Origin: Aurelia coerulea
Taxonomy: Eukaryota; Cnidaria; Scyphozoa; Semaeostomeae; Ulmaridae
DNA length: 64,000 nt
Direction of reading: 5' to 3'
NCBI GenBank assembly: GCA_039566865.1
Contig: CM076943.1
Location: forward strand, 35,534,663 to 35,598,662
The position numbers were made by a program, and so were the translations under genes. The notes below the pieces were generated by a model. That model was not told the DNA's origin. It saw only the letters and a program-made list of their open reading frames with translations, and made no database searches. Below, one piece after another: positions 1 to 11,423 of this stretch (positions within the stretch are counted from its first letter, which is position 1; each line of letters begins with the position of its first letter).

Positions 1-1104
1 CAAATGTTTTTGAACTGTCTGAAATATAAAGTGGGATGCTGATGTGAAGAAACATGCAGTTCTACACATCCTGTCAAGTAGTCAATCCATGATTAGTTAT
101 CAAAAACATCAATTGCACCATCTGGTTCTGAGTTGCTGTCTGAAAGCACCTCAGACTCTGGTTCGGATTCATAGTCAATGTTCTTAGCATCTTATTCGTT
201 GAAACGATTCACTCGAGGAACTATCACATAATCGGGAATTGCTTACAGCTGGGAGTGTTGACAGAATAGACCTTTAGCTATTCTACAAAAGAGCCTGTAT
301 CGGGCGTTATTCTTATACATTTTTATACGCGAGGTTCGATCGAGTGGCGATAGAGCTTCCATTATTATTGTGCACATTCGAAAATTCTACAAGATGTAGT
401 AAAATATCGATCGATTCTGATTTTTTTAAAGCAGCTATAAAAGGTCTATTGGTTATTACAGCCCTACTGAACTGAACTTCCATCCATGCGGTCAAGGAGT
501 TGGAGTTGGAGTTGCTTCATGAAAACGTCTCCAAATGTTACATTGGTAATTGGCTCCTCGGTAATGCTGTGCCAATGAATCTTCGTTAGGAAGAAGCCTC
601 TCTGTACTCTACCACTTCATTGAAAGTCATTCTAAGAATCTTAGTTGTGTCACGTCTGCAAGGATTGGCTTGATACATCACGATAATCACATTTGGTGGT
701 CAAATTCGGTAACTTTTGCACAACCTCTGGACATAGTTCAGTTTGTTATCCAAGATCAGAAATCAAACTGCAAACTCTGGGGGTTTTTTCGCTTTCTCCA
801 ACGTAAAGACTAGTCCATGACCAAATAAACCGTTGATTGCATCTGCACCTGTGAAAGCAAGAACACGCTTGGCCAATCAAACAGATAGCCTTTCCGATAC
901 ATAAAAGATCATTTGGCCAGGAAGCTCATGAGCAGCTTGCGCAGCAATTGCACCAAGATCCATATCTTCACTGTCGATTATGATCGGGTTTCGGCATTGC
1001 AGGGGCACTTTAGAGGCATGAAAGAAAAGCCTCAGCGTGTCGGCGGTGGTAATCGGACGGCGGTGGTAATCGGACATTTGCGAAAATATCTCGAAAACCG
1101 ACAC
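1..1104 (-). pseudogene. Decayed transposon protein fragment (AFTGAD / DSEDMD type)
   Basis: Reading the reverse strand from 1104, a frame gives IIIDSEDMDLGAIAA, then QMIFYVSERLSV, a TGA stop at 877-879, then LAKRVLAFTGADAINGLFGHG in the same frame. The acidic SEDMD block followed by AFTGAD and GHG recalls a domain (usually DTDV ... AFTGCD ... GKGK) common in cnidarian transposon-associated proteins; its function is unknown to me. Further stops and frame changes follow toward 480. A tail rich in Ser, Asp and Glu (NIDYESEPESE ...) ends at a stop at 93-95. The gap 500-700 is too decayed to read. The reading as one gene is inference. It is clearly not functional. Confidence 0.4.
267..449. mobile_element. 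Short inverted-repeat MITE, copy 1
   Basis: The left end reads AGACCTTTAGCTATTC and the right end AGCTATAAAAGGTCT, imperfect inverted copies of each other. The interior matches, in reverse orientation, the element at 63,092-63,277, sharing a GAGCCTG block and the stretch TTTTTATAC. It carries no coding capacity and has inserted into the decayed gene around it. The mobilising family is unknown. Confidence 0.5.
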
Positions 1105-1856
1105 AAAAGTATGTTACAAATGAAATCCATCAAAATGGGTATTTCTTGCTATTGAAAGCTAACATTACAGATACTAAACAACTGTACAAAAAGCCTTCAT
1201 GAATTTAAAACACGCTAAAGAAGTTGCTTTCGTTGTGCTTGGCAGTGTAGAAGCTGTCGTTGTGAATATCACACACCAGATTCAAAACTCTGGATCCGTT
1301 CCAGAAAGAAGCAAACATCTGAAACAATCACTTGAATTGGATGTCTAGCATTTAAATAACGCACAGCATTATGCAAAATAATATTGCCAAAATTGATGTA
1401 ATTCCGACTTTCTAACTTGCATTGTGTCGGGATATCTTATGTTCGTGTAAAGAAATAAAATTAAAAAAAGGAGCTGATATTTTTTGGTTGCAATGAGACT
1501 AAACTGATATTTTTGGGTTTCCTGAAAATGTCTCAAACTGACCCCGTATGCGCATGTATTGAGTGCTCCTCTGGGACACTGGCTTTCATTTGGTTTGCAC
1601 TGGCTGTGCTTTATTGGTTTCTCTTGTGTGAAGAAATTGTAACAACCGTTTTCTTTATTGTCTGATATTGGCCTCTTTGATGAGAAAAATCTTCCTTAAA
1701 AATGACTGGACCCGCTTTTCACCTTCTTTGTATGCACTTGAGATCTCTTCAACAAGACTTGGGGATGCAAGGAATCCAGATTCAAGTGATTGAAGGTGCT
1801 TGTGTTGCTCGTCAAAAGGATCACACCTTTCATTTCCCATTTCATTCGTTCATAGG

Positions 1857-2110
1857 TAGGTAGGTAGGTAGGTAATCATATTCAACGTGGCTAGCCTGCG
1901 AAAGTCTGAGAGAGACTTATTTCCAGCAGGGGCCACGGATGTTTTACCATCAACCCGCCGCAGCTACCAGATTTCCCTCACATGGCTCTGGTCGACCCAG
2001 GCTAGAGTTACGGACAGCGACCAAACTGTCCAGCGCGGGATTCGAACCTCGGCCGTTCTGACCTTTGGTTTACGAGTCACTCGCCTTAACCACTCGGCCA
2101 CGCGCTTCTC
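1857..2110 (-). mobile_element. tRNA-derived SINE (Ser/Leu-type head)
   Basis: On the reverse strand the element starts near 2107 with GTGGCCGAGTGGTTAAGGCG, a textbook polymerase III A box of class II (Ser/Leu) tRNAs, followed about 45 bases later by GGTTCGAATCCCGC, the B box. The stretch between them resembles a tRNA-Ser anticodon arm. A non-tRNA body of about 170 bases follows, ending in a (TACC)n tail at 1854-1876. A tRNA-like promoter head, a body and a simple-repeat tail are the hallmarks of a SINE. The head is not a functional tRNA gene: the acceptor stem does not pair. Confidence 0.8.
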
Positions 2111-2295
2111 TTTCTAGGTCATCAGTTTCGGTGCCACGACAAGACCCGATACCTGCCATGACGGCATAAGGGGCAAAGAACAAAAGTTTTCCGACAGAAA
2201 ATCATTAATTACAACAGCAACAACAACAGTTTTACGAACATACGTTGCATTCATGCGTGATATGACTGAGCCAAGCATTACCTCGCAATCCAATC

Positions 2296-3576
2296 ATCAT
2301 CATCATCATCATCAATAATTTATTTAATGTAGGCTAAGTAAAATAAAAAGAATAGCTAAATTACAGCTAATTTAGGCCTACTTTACAAAAATTTACAAAA
2401 TTTACAAATTAATTCCTAAAGCTAATCAATAAAAACATTTAGTGGATTATATACAAGATAAAAGCATGCCTTCCCTACGAGGTACGGAGCGACGCCCACC
2501 TCCCAGAGAGACGGCGGACACACCGCGCGAGGGAACCCCCACACGCATATCCTAAGCTGCGGTCGCCGCTAGGGAGCAATTCCCCAGTTCAACCGCAGCC
2601 CAGTGCCTGCATCGTGAAGGGGACCTCACATCCCGCACAGCACATCCCCCATCCCAACGGGAAGCAGCGCACCGCCCCCATCCTCGCGAGAAGGCCCAAG
2701 AAATGTTTATCATGTTAGAAACCCAACTCTTGGAATGTATGTTTTGCAGAGCCTACAGTTGCATTTTTCGCCATTCCAACATCTAACTCGTTTTTTGAAA
2801 ATAGGAAGGGTGCTTGATCGTTTTATTTCGTGCGGTAAAAACTGCCAAAGTTTATTTCTGAGGTAGGCTATGGTCTCAACTCCAAAGGACGTGGTTCGCA
2901 CCTTTGGAATTTGAGCGTCATTGCCATGCCTTAGGTTGCAGCTAATACCTCTCTCCATAAAAATATCTTTCATGAAGGGTGGATTTAGATCAGACTTTGT
3001 TTTAAAAATTTCCGTCATAAGCAACTGTAGGTTTCTTACATGGATGGGCACCGAATTGCTCTGTTCCAGGAGAGAACCAAAATCACTTCCGTGATCCTTG
3101 TACGCAATGCGCAGTGCCCTTTCGTGAACATGATTTATTCTATGGTTTAAAGTTCTGTCCTAAAACATCCAAACAAGTGGACAGTAGCTAAAGTGCGATA
3201 ACACAAATGCTCTCATTAGCTGCTGCAATTTGTCAGTGTCCATGTAGCAGGATATACGGGCAAGTGCATGGAGTTTCTGGCCGGCCTTTCTACATAGGGT
3301 CTTCACATGTCCTTTGAAAGATAGTGATCGATCAAAGGTTATACCGAGAAGAGTTTCCTCTCTACTTTCTTTCACACAGGCCTCGCCTATTTTGATGGTT
3401 ATTTTATTATCTCCCTTCGCACCAAAAATCATTAAATGGCATTTGTCTTCATTTAGCTTCATACAATTGTTTGGAAACCACTCAGTTATTTTAAAGGCAT
3501 CATGTTCTAAATGCGCAATGACAGTTTCAATCCTAGGACCACACGCATAAATTGTTGAATTGATATAATAATTCAA
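2296..3576 (-). mobile_element. 5'-truncated LINE: RT C-terminal part and 3' UTR
   Basis: On the reverse strand, 3576-2710 reads as one frame with a single TAG stop near 3160. It encodes the end of a reverse-transcriptase palm and thumb (NCMKLNEDKCHLMIFG, ETLLGITFDRSLSF, then FVLSHFSYCPLVWMF) and a tail ending CNCRLCKTYIPRVGFLT, a CxCxxC motif found at the C-terminus of CR1/L2-like LINEs. The catalytic YADD part is missing. Downstream is an unusually GC-rich 3' UTR (2465-2700), then an AT-rich stretch and a (GAT)n tail at 2296-2318. The tail defines the 3' end, so only a short 3' copy was integrated. Confidence 0.85.
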
Positions 3577-3919
3577 CCGATCAGAATAAATTGATCTTGC
3601 AGCTCACACAATTAATAAATATTTATTAAATGCATGCCACAAATCAATAATTCCTGCTAGACTTGATCTTTTAACGTTTAAAAAATCATGTTCTTTGCAT
3701 CATTTCTCCTTCAAAATCTTCCAAAAGTAGACCTGTAAATCATAAAAAATCCGACCAAAGAGTAAAATTCCGACAAATAGTCTGCAGGGGGCGCTCCTCC
3801 CCCGGTGGCTTCGACCCTGGTCGCAACTTTATGTACTACTATTTGAACCAACCAGAAACCAGAGAAGGCACCATTCTTTTGTGTTAGAAGCAGTTCTGTC
3901 GACACTGCAAGCTGCGAGC
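3577..3919. other. Intergenic stretch, nothing recognised
   Basis: No conserved protein, repeat tail or inverted repeat was recognised between the LINE 5' truncation point and the duplicated segment starting near 3920. A short reverse frame near 3711-3905 has no family features. Confidence 0.5.
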
Positions 3920-4165
3920 AACTCCCGATGATGGGATAACTCTACGAGTTAATGGTTTCAACGAACAAGAAGATGTTAAAAACATTGACTATGAATCCGA
4001 ACCAGAGTCTGATATGAGATGCTTTCAGACAGCAGCTCAGAACCAGATGGTGCAATTGATATTTTTGATAACCAATTTATGGATTGACTACTTGACAGGA
4101 GGTGAAGAACTGCATGTTTCTTCACATCATCATCCCGCTTTATATTTCAGACAGTTCACAAACAT
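3920..4165 (+). repeat. Inverted duplicate of the acidic tail at 1-235
   Basis: This segment is an inverted copy of window positions 1-235. The coding sense again reads NIDYESEPESD, and the downstream sequence (TGGATTGACTACTTGACAGG and the block around CAGACAGTTCACAAACATTTG) is shared. It differs by small indels that break the frame. It could be a second copy of the same transposon 3' end or half of a larger inverted repeat whose other half runs off the window start. Confidence 0.65.
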
Positions 4166-4739
4166 TTGTTATAATGATACGTAGTTATTTCTGTTAAGGC
4201 AGTGACTTCAGCACATGATATGATAATTCCAATTTTTGACATGGAAAGTTGATAAGTTTGTATTAAAAGACAGACATAAATATTGCAAAACAATAATCAA
4301 ATTTGAAATGTGTTCGATCTCAGTGATGTCAGAACTGCATGCTTTGTATCTTTTTTGTGACGTCATCAACACTCAGTGGCGTCATAACACAAATTACTGA
4401 TATAATCAAAAAAGGATTTAGTGTATATCAATCGAAAGCTTGTCTCATGAGGAGTCGAATGGTGCATTACTTGGATGAATTCGACTAATCTGTCCCGAGT
4501 TATGACCGTAAAAAGGATTTTCTAGGTGCCAATCTTATGACGTCATTTCCGGCCAACGCCCATCGAAAATCAAAATGTTCCCAGGCCCATTTTGTAGAGC
4601 ATACTTTAAAATACCAAAAGAAACTTTCAAAACAAGGTCTCCCAAAAGTTGTCACGGGACCGTAGATTTCGACCCAACTATGTGTACGATTTTCGGTGGC
4701 CTGCCAAAAGTGCATAGTTTATTTTGGCGCACCCGGTAT
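4166..4739. mobile_element. One-armed TA-flanked MITE remnant
   Basis: The right end at 4702-4739 (GGCCTGCCAAAAGTGCATAG then TTTATTTTGGCGCACCCGG, followed by TA) matches the terminal 38 bases of the palindromic element at 12,708-13,303. No partner end CCGGGTGCGCC is seen upstream, so the left arm is lost or replaced. The rest of the stretch contains TGACGTCA-like sites and no coding signal. The left limit given is only the edge of the unassigned stretch. Confidence 0.5.
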
Positions 4740-5189
4740 AAACTCCAAACTATTTTCCATGTTTATGGCTATTTACAGTAGGATTTAGTGGTTAGATAAG
4801 CTACAAATGACTATCTTTTTCCTCTCATTTCTTTTCTTTGAGGGTGACAGCAAGAATTTTTCTAGACGAACGTGTTGATAATGTTTTATAAATGGATAGT
4901 GATTTAGAACAATCGCACAAACATTTCTGGTTCTCCTGACTCTAAAAATCGAAATAGGGAGGGTCTCGAAAAATTAACGCTATAAGAGAATGCGGGGAGA
5001 GAGCTTTGCTCGAACTACTAGTATACATTCTACATGGTAAAAAGGAAAACTTGATTTTGAGTTATATATGAGATGCTAGACGGCGCTAGACGGGAAGTAT
5101 GTCCAGACCCTGATTTGTTCGACAAATTGTTACATGCTGTCACCCTGTCACGGAGCGAGCAAGCTACTGTGATACTTGTCAATGATGTT
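4740..5189. other. Intergenic stretch, nothing recognised
   Basis: AT-rich sequence between the MITE end and the forward LINE. No coding frame, tail or inverted repeat was recognised. Confidence 0.5.
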
Positions 5190-5379
5190 TTCCCCAGGAA
5201 TAAAAACTCGATAAAATAGCCATAAAACTGTTTAGAAAACTTGGCACCAATGTTTTTCTGTTTCTTGGCATCATAAAGAACAGAGAAAAGCGTGTTGCTA
5301 CAAATTTACGTCCAAAAATATTCAGATACATATGTTTCTGCACTATAACAGAGCGAGTTGAGTACAAGATTAATCTAAG

Positions 5380-5862
5380 TGAGAAAAGTACATTAATCAT
5401 TGGCGATTCTATGTTGAAATTCATAAACACATCCCGATTTGACAACAGCGGTAGAACATTCATTCAAACCGAGGCGAGAAAATAGAAGATACTTCCTCTT
5501 ACATATGTAAACTTTCGCCTTGCAACCCCATATCTATCGTGCTCCACGTGGGAACAAACAACCTGTCCTCTGATTCCCCTACCACGATCGTTAAAACAAT
5601 TTGAAACCATAATTCAACAGATCAACAAGAATTTCCCGTCTGCCAAGTTAATAATTTCTGAAATCAATTCTCGTAAAAAAAGCTATGGCCCAAACAAGGA
5701 TGACTCTGATATTACATACATAAACAGAGCACAACAAAACCTTGTCAAGAAATACAGTGCACATATCATAAGTCACAATAACTTACGAGACCCAAATTAC
5801 AGGTACGATGGTCTGCATCTCACCTATAAAGGAACCTCGATTTTAATAAATGATATCAAAAT
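5380..5862 (+). pseudogene. LINE ORF1 SGNH/esterase-like domain
   Basis: The block TLIIGDSMLKFIN near 5390 contains the GDS nucleophile motif. SIVLHVGTNNLSSDS near 5535 is the HxGTN block. RYDGLHLTYKGTSIL near 5803 supplies the catalytic DxxH. These three blocks in this order define the SGNH hydrolase fold found in ORF1 of CR1-like LINEs, where it may act in membrane or RNP handling. Frames change between the blocks (after about 5590), so the copy is broken. ORF1 upstream of the domain (5190-5380) has readable sequence but no motif I recognise. Confidence 0.7.
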
Positions 5863-6300
5863 AATGTGTTGGTCCTCAACACCAAGACAAAGTAATCAAA
5901 TGGCAAACACGCAGCGAAAACAGCAATCACAACAACCCAACAACCTTCAACAAACAAAAACAGTTGATAGAAGCCGCAAACAAACAACGCGAAGAACATC
6001 GATGCAACAATTCTTCAACCATTTCATCAAAATGGCGTTTTCCTAAATGAAACACTACCTTTGCCCAACTTTCATCAACAAAATCGTGGATTTTTTGGCC
6101 CTATGGAAACAATAATTTCCCGTATTTTCCTTCATTCACACCCTTTACAATGGGACCTGGACCACAATGGCGAAGAACTACGGACAAGCATACTAACAAA
6201 TATACTACAAATATCCACTAACCCAAAATAAAGATCCAAAATAAATTCAGGACTTTCAATCGCAAACTATGATATCAATTTACTCTTTAAATCAGATAAA

Positions 6301-7870
6301 TTGAAGCTTAATGATCTAATAGATAATCATAATTTAACTAATTATATTTCTGATGCAGTTAATGAAGTAAATAAAAATGAATATTATACAATTGATTCCA
6401 TAAATATATTAAACAATAATTATATTGATATATTAATCTTTCATTTAAATATGCGTAGTCTAAATAAAAATTCAGCAGAACTTGTAAATTTAGTGAGTGA
6501 AATTTAAATATCTTTCGACTGCATTTGTCTCAGTGAGATAAATAGGACTTACATCGGTATGTTCAAAACTCTTTTAGACGATTATGTCTTCCACCCTATA
6601 GTTCCTGAACATGATAATGTAGGCGGTGTCGGTATCTACGTAAAACAACACATCAAACTAAGTATACTGAATAAACTAGATCTAACATGTAAAAACCCTT
6701 GAGAAAATATTTGGGTTAACCTAAATAAGAATAAAAAAGATACAATCGTAGGTATCATCTACAGACACCCAAGTGGGGACATAGCAGATTTCAACCACCA
6801 ACAAGAAAGAACAATTCAGGAAATCCACAAACTAAACACCGATAGATGTATAATTATCGGTGATATAAATATAGACCTAATCAAATACAATCAACCTGGT
6901 AAAGCAAGAACAAAAGATTACCTACATATGATGCTTTCCCATGGATACCTACCGCGCATTACATTACCCTCAAGAATAACGGATCACTCAGCTACTTTTA
7001 TTGACCATATCTTTGTTAAAGAAAGAAATCCAGCTGAGAAGTCAGACTCAGGTAACATTTTCACCGATAGCTCAGACCATTTTGCAAACTTTTACCTGGT
7101 TCAAAATGCAAATCCTCCGGGTCGTCAACAAAGACAAAAAGTTCGAATATTTGGTAACAAAAATCTTGCAAACTTTGTTGAAACTTTGCAACACACTCAC
7201 TGGGAATCTTTATATTCACAAACTGACCCCAATGCCTGTGCAAATTTCTTCAATAATGTAATTAGCCATGCTTACAAAAAATCTTTCCCTTTGAAATCTA
7301 TTTCCAGTAAGAGAATTAAGGACAAATTTTGGATCTCTACATCACTGAAAACAAGTATTACGAAAAAGAACCATCTTTTTTATATATACACAAGAAACCG
7401 TACCATTGACAAAAAAAGATATTCACAATATCGCAACATTTTGATTTCTTGCATGAAACAATCCAAAAAGATGTACTTTCAAGAATTGTTTGAAAAGAAA
7501 TCTACAAGAATTACGAAAAATGTGGACCGTTCTTGGTAAAATGCTGAACCCAAACAAGAAATCCCAATGCTCTTCTATTAAAGAAATAATTTCTGATGGA
7601 ATTTCGTACAAAGATAATTCAAAAATTGCAAATGCATTAAACTCCCATTTCTGTAACATTGGAAGTAAAATGTCTTCAAAAGTACAAAACACAAAGTTTC
7701 ACCTTTCCTCCTTTCTTGAAGCACCACAAGACAAAAGCTTCTTCTTAGAAATGACAAATATAAACGAAGTAATCAGTGAGATAAATAAATTGAGAACAAA
7801 AAAGCTGCTGCCCATGATGGTGTAAAACCTGTGATAATAAAAAAAATCTTGCCTTGTCTTGGCCAAACCC
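6301..7870 (+). pseudogene. LINE ORF2 N-terminal part (APE endonuclease and RT linker)
   Basis: Reading through two stops (6505 and near 6703), the frame gives LIFHLNMRSLNKN, ICLSEI, VGIIYRHPSG, CIIIGDINIDLIKY, and then TLPSRITDHSATFIDHIF and SSDHFANFY. These are the conserved N, E, Y/R, GDxN, S/T and SDH blocks of an APE-type endonuclease that nicks target DNA for target-primed reverse transcription. The linker follows to 7539; a frameshift near 7495 leads to 7490-7825, and another near 7801 to AAAHDGVKPVIIKKILP, just before the first RT blocks. Confidence 0.8.
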
Positions 7871-8020
7871 TTGACACACATATATACTGCCTCTTTTGAG
7901 ACTGCCAGTTAATCTCTTCAGCTCCGTAATTTACGTTCGTTCTTTTTGCTGAGGAGAGGAGTCTCTTTATTTCAGGAATAGCATACGAAAGTTGGTGATT
8001 TCTTGTAAAGATTGAAATCT

Positions 8021-10110
8021 AATAATAGTAATAATAATAATACACGAATGTTTATACAGGAATAACCTATCAGTATGACAAGCATACTGTTATCATTAGG
8101 GTCCTGTGCGTAAGGAAATATACGAACTAAAAGGATTAAATTAAGCTAGCTAAAAATTTTATATAATTAAATAAGATCATGTACTTGTGTTCTGAATAAA
8201 ACCCTAGAGTCTAATTTTCTTGCTAAAATAGGAATGTTGTTGTAAACATGCGCAGCAGTCACAGAAAAACTTTTACGACCAAATTCAGTTTTCATCTTTG
8301 GGACTTTTACAGTTCAGTTATTATTTCTTGTATTTTGACAATGTTCCTTTCTCTCAAAGTAATTTGTAAATGGGTCACATACGTTGTTTTGGAGGCAATC
8401 AAATACAAATGTGCACACTTTTTTCTTTATTGCACCCTCAATGGTAGGAATCCGCAAGTCAGTGCTTGGATTGGCTTTTGATCTTATGATATTCTTGCTT
8501 CGCTGTTCAATTTCTCGTATCTGATTAACTCTTGAATTCGACCATCCGAGTACAATTGAGCCACAATATGTGAAGACAGGCATGATCATAGCTCTATAGA
8601 TCTTTTCTGCAGTTGCTGAGTCGATGGAACTTCGAATGCGGCGAAGTAAATTTACTCTTCCTGCTGCTTTTTTGTAACTTGCATTAAAGTGGGTTTCGAG
8701 ATTTAGAGAGGGATCCAATGTTACTCCAAGGTATTTGTAAGTTGTAGCACAGTTTCTGCACGTTCCACCAACTTGTATGTTTAGTTGCCTTCCATTAAAG
8801 AGGTTTAATCGCTTTGATGTTCCAAAAAGCATCGCCTCTGATTTCCCTTTTTTTAAATTTATTATCAGGTTATTTTCACAAAACCACGTTGACAAATTGT
8901 TGACATCATCGTTAAGATGATTTTCGATGATGTTAAAGTCACTGGATGAAGTAAAGATAACGGTATCATCTGCGTATGTAATGACTTTTGTATGCTTCAG
9001 TGTTCTATTTGCATCATTGAAATGGATCAAAGATAGTAGAGGGCCAATGATGGATCCTTGTGGAACTCCGGTATACACGGGGATGGCATTAGAGAGAGCT
9101 CCATGGTACTGAACAATTTGCTTCCTGTTAAACAAGTAGTCAGTAAGCCACTGCAGTTCTGTGTTCATGACTCCATAGGAAGGCAGTTTAGACAGAAGGC
9201 CTGAATGGCTAATTGTATCGAAGGCCTTTGACAGGTCTACGAATATTGCGCCAGTAAGCATGCCTTTATCACCCTCTCTTCTTATATGGTCAACGAACAA
9301 ATTTACTGCTTGTTCAGTGGATCGCTTTGATCGGAATCCAAACTGATAATTGAAGAGAAGACCGCTTTTTTTCAAAGTGAGCCATAAGTTGTTCGTGAAA
9401 CACCTTTTCTAGGATTTTCTATGGAGTGGGAAGGACTGATATTGGTCTGTAGTTGTCAATAATTGAGTGGGAACCAGATTTGTGCAGGGGAATCACCTTA
9501 GCTACCTTCCAGTCTGTGTTTTCCCAGGTAGGTCTCATCCATGCAATGTCTCGCAGTAGAATAGATCTTAGCGCTTTTGCTACATTTGCAAAAAATTTGC
9601 AGAAGCTTTCAGCAATTGCCTGTTTATTTGTTGTTTTTGTCCCATCTATTTCAAACACGGTTCCTGCATTAGACACAGAATATTTAGTAGGATATACTTT
9701 CTTGATTGCTGCCCAGAACTTATCAGGCGTATTTGCACTCTCCTTTAGCAAGACTTTATGGTACCTGTTTTTACACTTTTCTACTAAATTGGTTACTCTA
9801 TTTCGTCGTCTTTTATAAGAGGACCAATCTATTTCATGGTTTGTACGGCGTGCTTTCCTCAGAAGCTTGTCCCTTAAGTTAATCTCCAATTTAACATCCT
9901 TTGTTATCCATGGGCTAAGTCTCCCTTTCACCTTTTTCGAAACCAATGGGGCATGTTTGTTTACATAATATTGAAGTATTTCTCTAAGATAGTGCCATGC
10001 TTTATTCACGCAAGTTGATGCAAAAACGTTCTCGAAGTTTGCAGACTTTGAATCATCGCTAGAGGATAAAACCTTGCTTAGCCAAAGTGCAATCATTTTC
10101 TTTCGATGGG
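8021..10110 (-). mobile_element. Reverse LINE, nearly full RT, 5' truncated
   Basis: The reverse strand from about 10,096 encodes the pre-RT linker (LSPWITKDVKLEINLRDKL) and RT blocks: KVIPLHKSGSH, NYRPISVLPT, a stop and two frame changes at 9375-9420, then YQFGFRSKRSTEQAV, IFVDLSKAFDTISH, GVPQGSIIGPLL and the active-site VITYADDTVIF. The thumb follows, with YLGVTLDPSLN and MPVFTYCGSIVLGW. The body frame runs 9375-8314 and the C-terminus continues in another frame to about 8170. A (TTA)n tail lies at 8021-8045 on the reverse strand. The endonuclease is missing. The active-site aspartates are intact but the frame is broken. Confidence 0.88.
8314..9375 (-). pseudogene. LINE reverse transcriptase core
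   Basis: About 350 residues hold RT motifs A (DLSKAFDT), B (GVPQGSIIGPLL), C (YADD) and D/E (thumb YLGVTLDPSLN). The second palm aspartate pair is intact, unlike in the related LINE at 43.0-44.4 kb. Upstream sequence to 9419 continues the same protein (KILEKVFHEQLMAHF) after frame changes, so this is the main surviving block of a longer ORF2 and its first residue is not a true start. Confidence 0.85.
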
Positions 10111-11423
10111 CCTATTAATCAAAACAAACTACAAACTACGATCTACAAATAATAAACAACGATAAATGGGGTATGGAGATGTATCTTGTGGCGCAAATGT
10201 CCTCTTTGTATTTTGAAAAACAGCTCCTCCGCGGAAAGGAGCCGTGACTGTGTACGCCCCTTCTATCGATCAACCCCCTGCGTGGACAGAAGGTTAATAC
10301 CCAGTGAAAATTATAATAGAAGTAAAGTTTTTTATTGGGGAGTTTCGATCACTGATAAAAGGTAAGTCACGACGTGCACCAGTGATTCGCACCGGTCCCA
10401 GTGATCTAAACCATATAAATCCTACCTACTCCAACTACTGTGGGGGATCGCATACTGGTGATTGGCGGTTTGACACGTAAGTCACGACGTGCACCAGTGA
10501 TTCGCACTGGTCTCAGTAAACAATCCCCCACGAGCAGCGGGCAAACATTTTGTAATATTTTGAACGATTTTCTTATTTCTCTGTGTTTTTGAAGAGGTGT
10601 ATGGGAATGATGTGTTACGAAGGACACATGCGCCGCAAGATAGGATATCTCACGCAACAAAATTTTGTAGAAATCGTTTACACATTTGCAAATACAATAT
10701 CTAAATGTTCTCATAAATGTTTTTTCAAATGATTGTCCATAATGAGTATCAAAGTCAGTAACAGTAGCATGACTCGTTATAAAATATATCGAATAAATTC
10801 TGCCGGCTACTGTAAAGAGTCGCAAGACTTGTATCTATGCACCATATTACCTATTACTTACGAGGGTGGGAAAGGGTTGGAATTAACTTTGTGCTAGTCA
10901 TTGCTTGGTTGGCAGAGGAATGAATAAAATTGAACTTGTGACATGATTTTAGTCAACTGTAATTGAATAAAGACAAGATGATTGGCCCAGATATCACACG
11001 TGACCAAATCTTTGTTACATTTTGGTCACGAGGACACGAACTAGGACATTATTTCTTTGAGATATATTTTGGTCTTATTATATTGCCGCGCTGAATTCGT
11101 GTTTTACCTCCAACTCCTTTTTGGCAAGCATCTTTTCTTCCCACGGCAGCTAGATGCCGCTTTCCTAGCGTTAATTGCCTTAATTGGCATTTGTTTCCGA
11201 GCCGAAATTCTTCGATTTATTTTCGTCATGTGTTGAGTAACGACTCTAATCCCTACTGAGAACGGAGTTCATGTTTGGCAGATTGCCGTCTACCCCTAGG
11301 CTTCCTTCGCCATAGTAAATATAAATCTTTACAACTATAAATTTGACCTGCACAGTGGGGGCTGGGTACGAGTTTTAGGCGCTTCGTGAAGTTATTAACT
11401 GTATTTGACGGCTTCGCCGTCAA
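10111..11423. other. Non-coding stretch with a direct repeat and a hairpin
   Basis: No gene was recognised. Two direct copies of a roughly 40-base block (TAAGTCACGACGTGCACCAG ...) lie at 10,363-10,403 and 10,479-10,519. A perfect 21-base hairpin TTTGACGGCTTCGCCGTCAAA is at about 11,405-11,425, immediately before an RT fragment. A 139-residue reverse frame at 10,406-10,825 has no recognisable family features and is probably fortuitous. Confidence 0.5.

Larger units (their letters stand above)
5190..7884 (+). mobile_element. LINE with SGNH ORF1 and APE endonuclease, 3' truncated
   Basis: Forward non-LTR retrotransposon of CR1/L2 type. Its order is an SGNH-like ORF1 (about 5380-5862), a spacer, an apurinic-endonuclease-like domain (about 6430-7125), a linker, and the beginning of the RT region, stopping near 7884 before the catalytic palm. 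It differs from most LINE copies here in keeping its 5' half rather than its 3' half, so the loss at 7884 is a deletion or rearrangement rather than ordinary 5' truncation. Several stops and frameshifts (near 5600, 6507, 6703, 7495 and 7801) show that it is dead. Confidence 0.85.

Noticed and set aside
2035..2107. A functional tRNA-Ser gene
   Set aside because: A and B boxes are present but the acceptor stem does not pair and the sequence continues as a SINE body with a simple-repeat tail.
10406..10825. 139-residue reverse frame
   Set aside because: It spans the direct repeats, has no recognisable domain and no retroelement context; treated as fortuitous.
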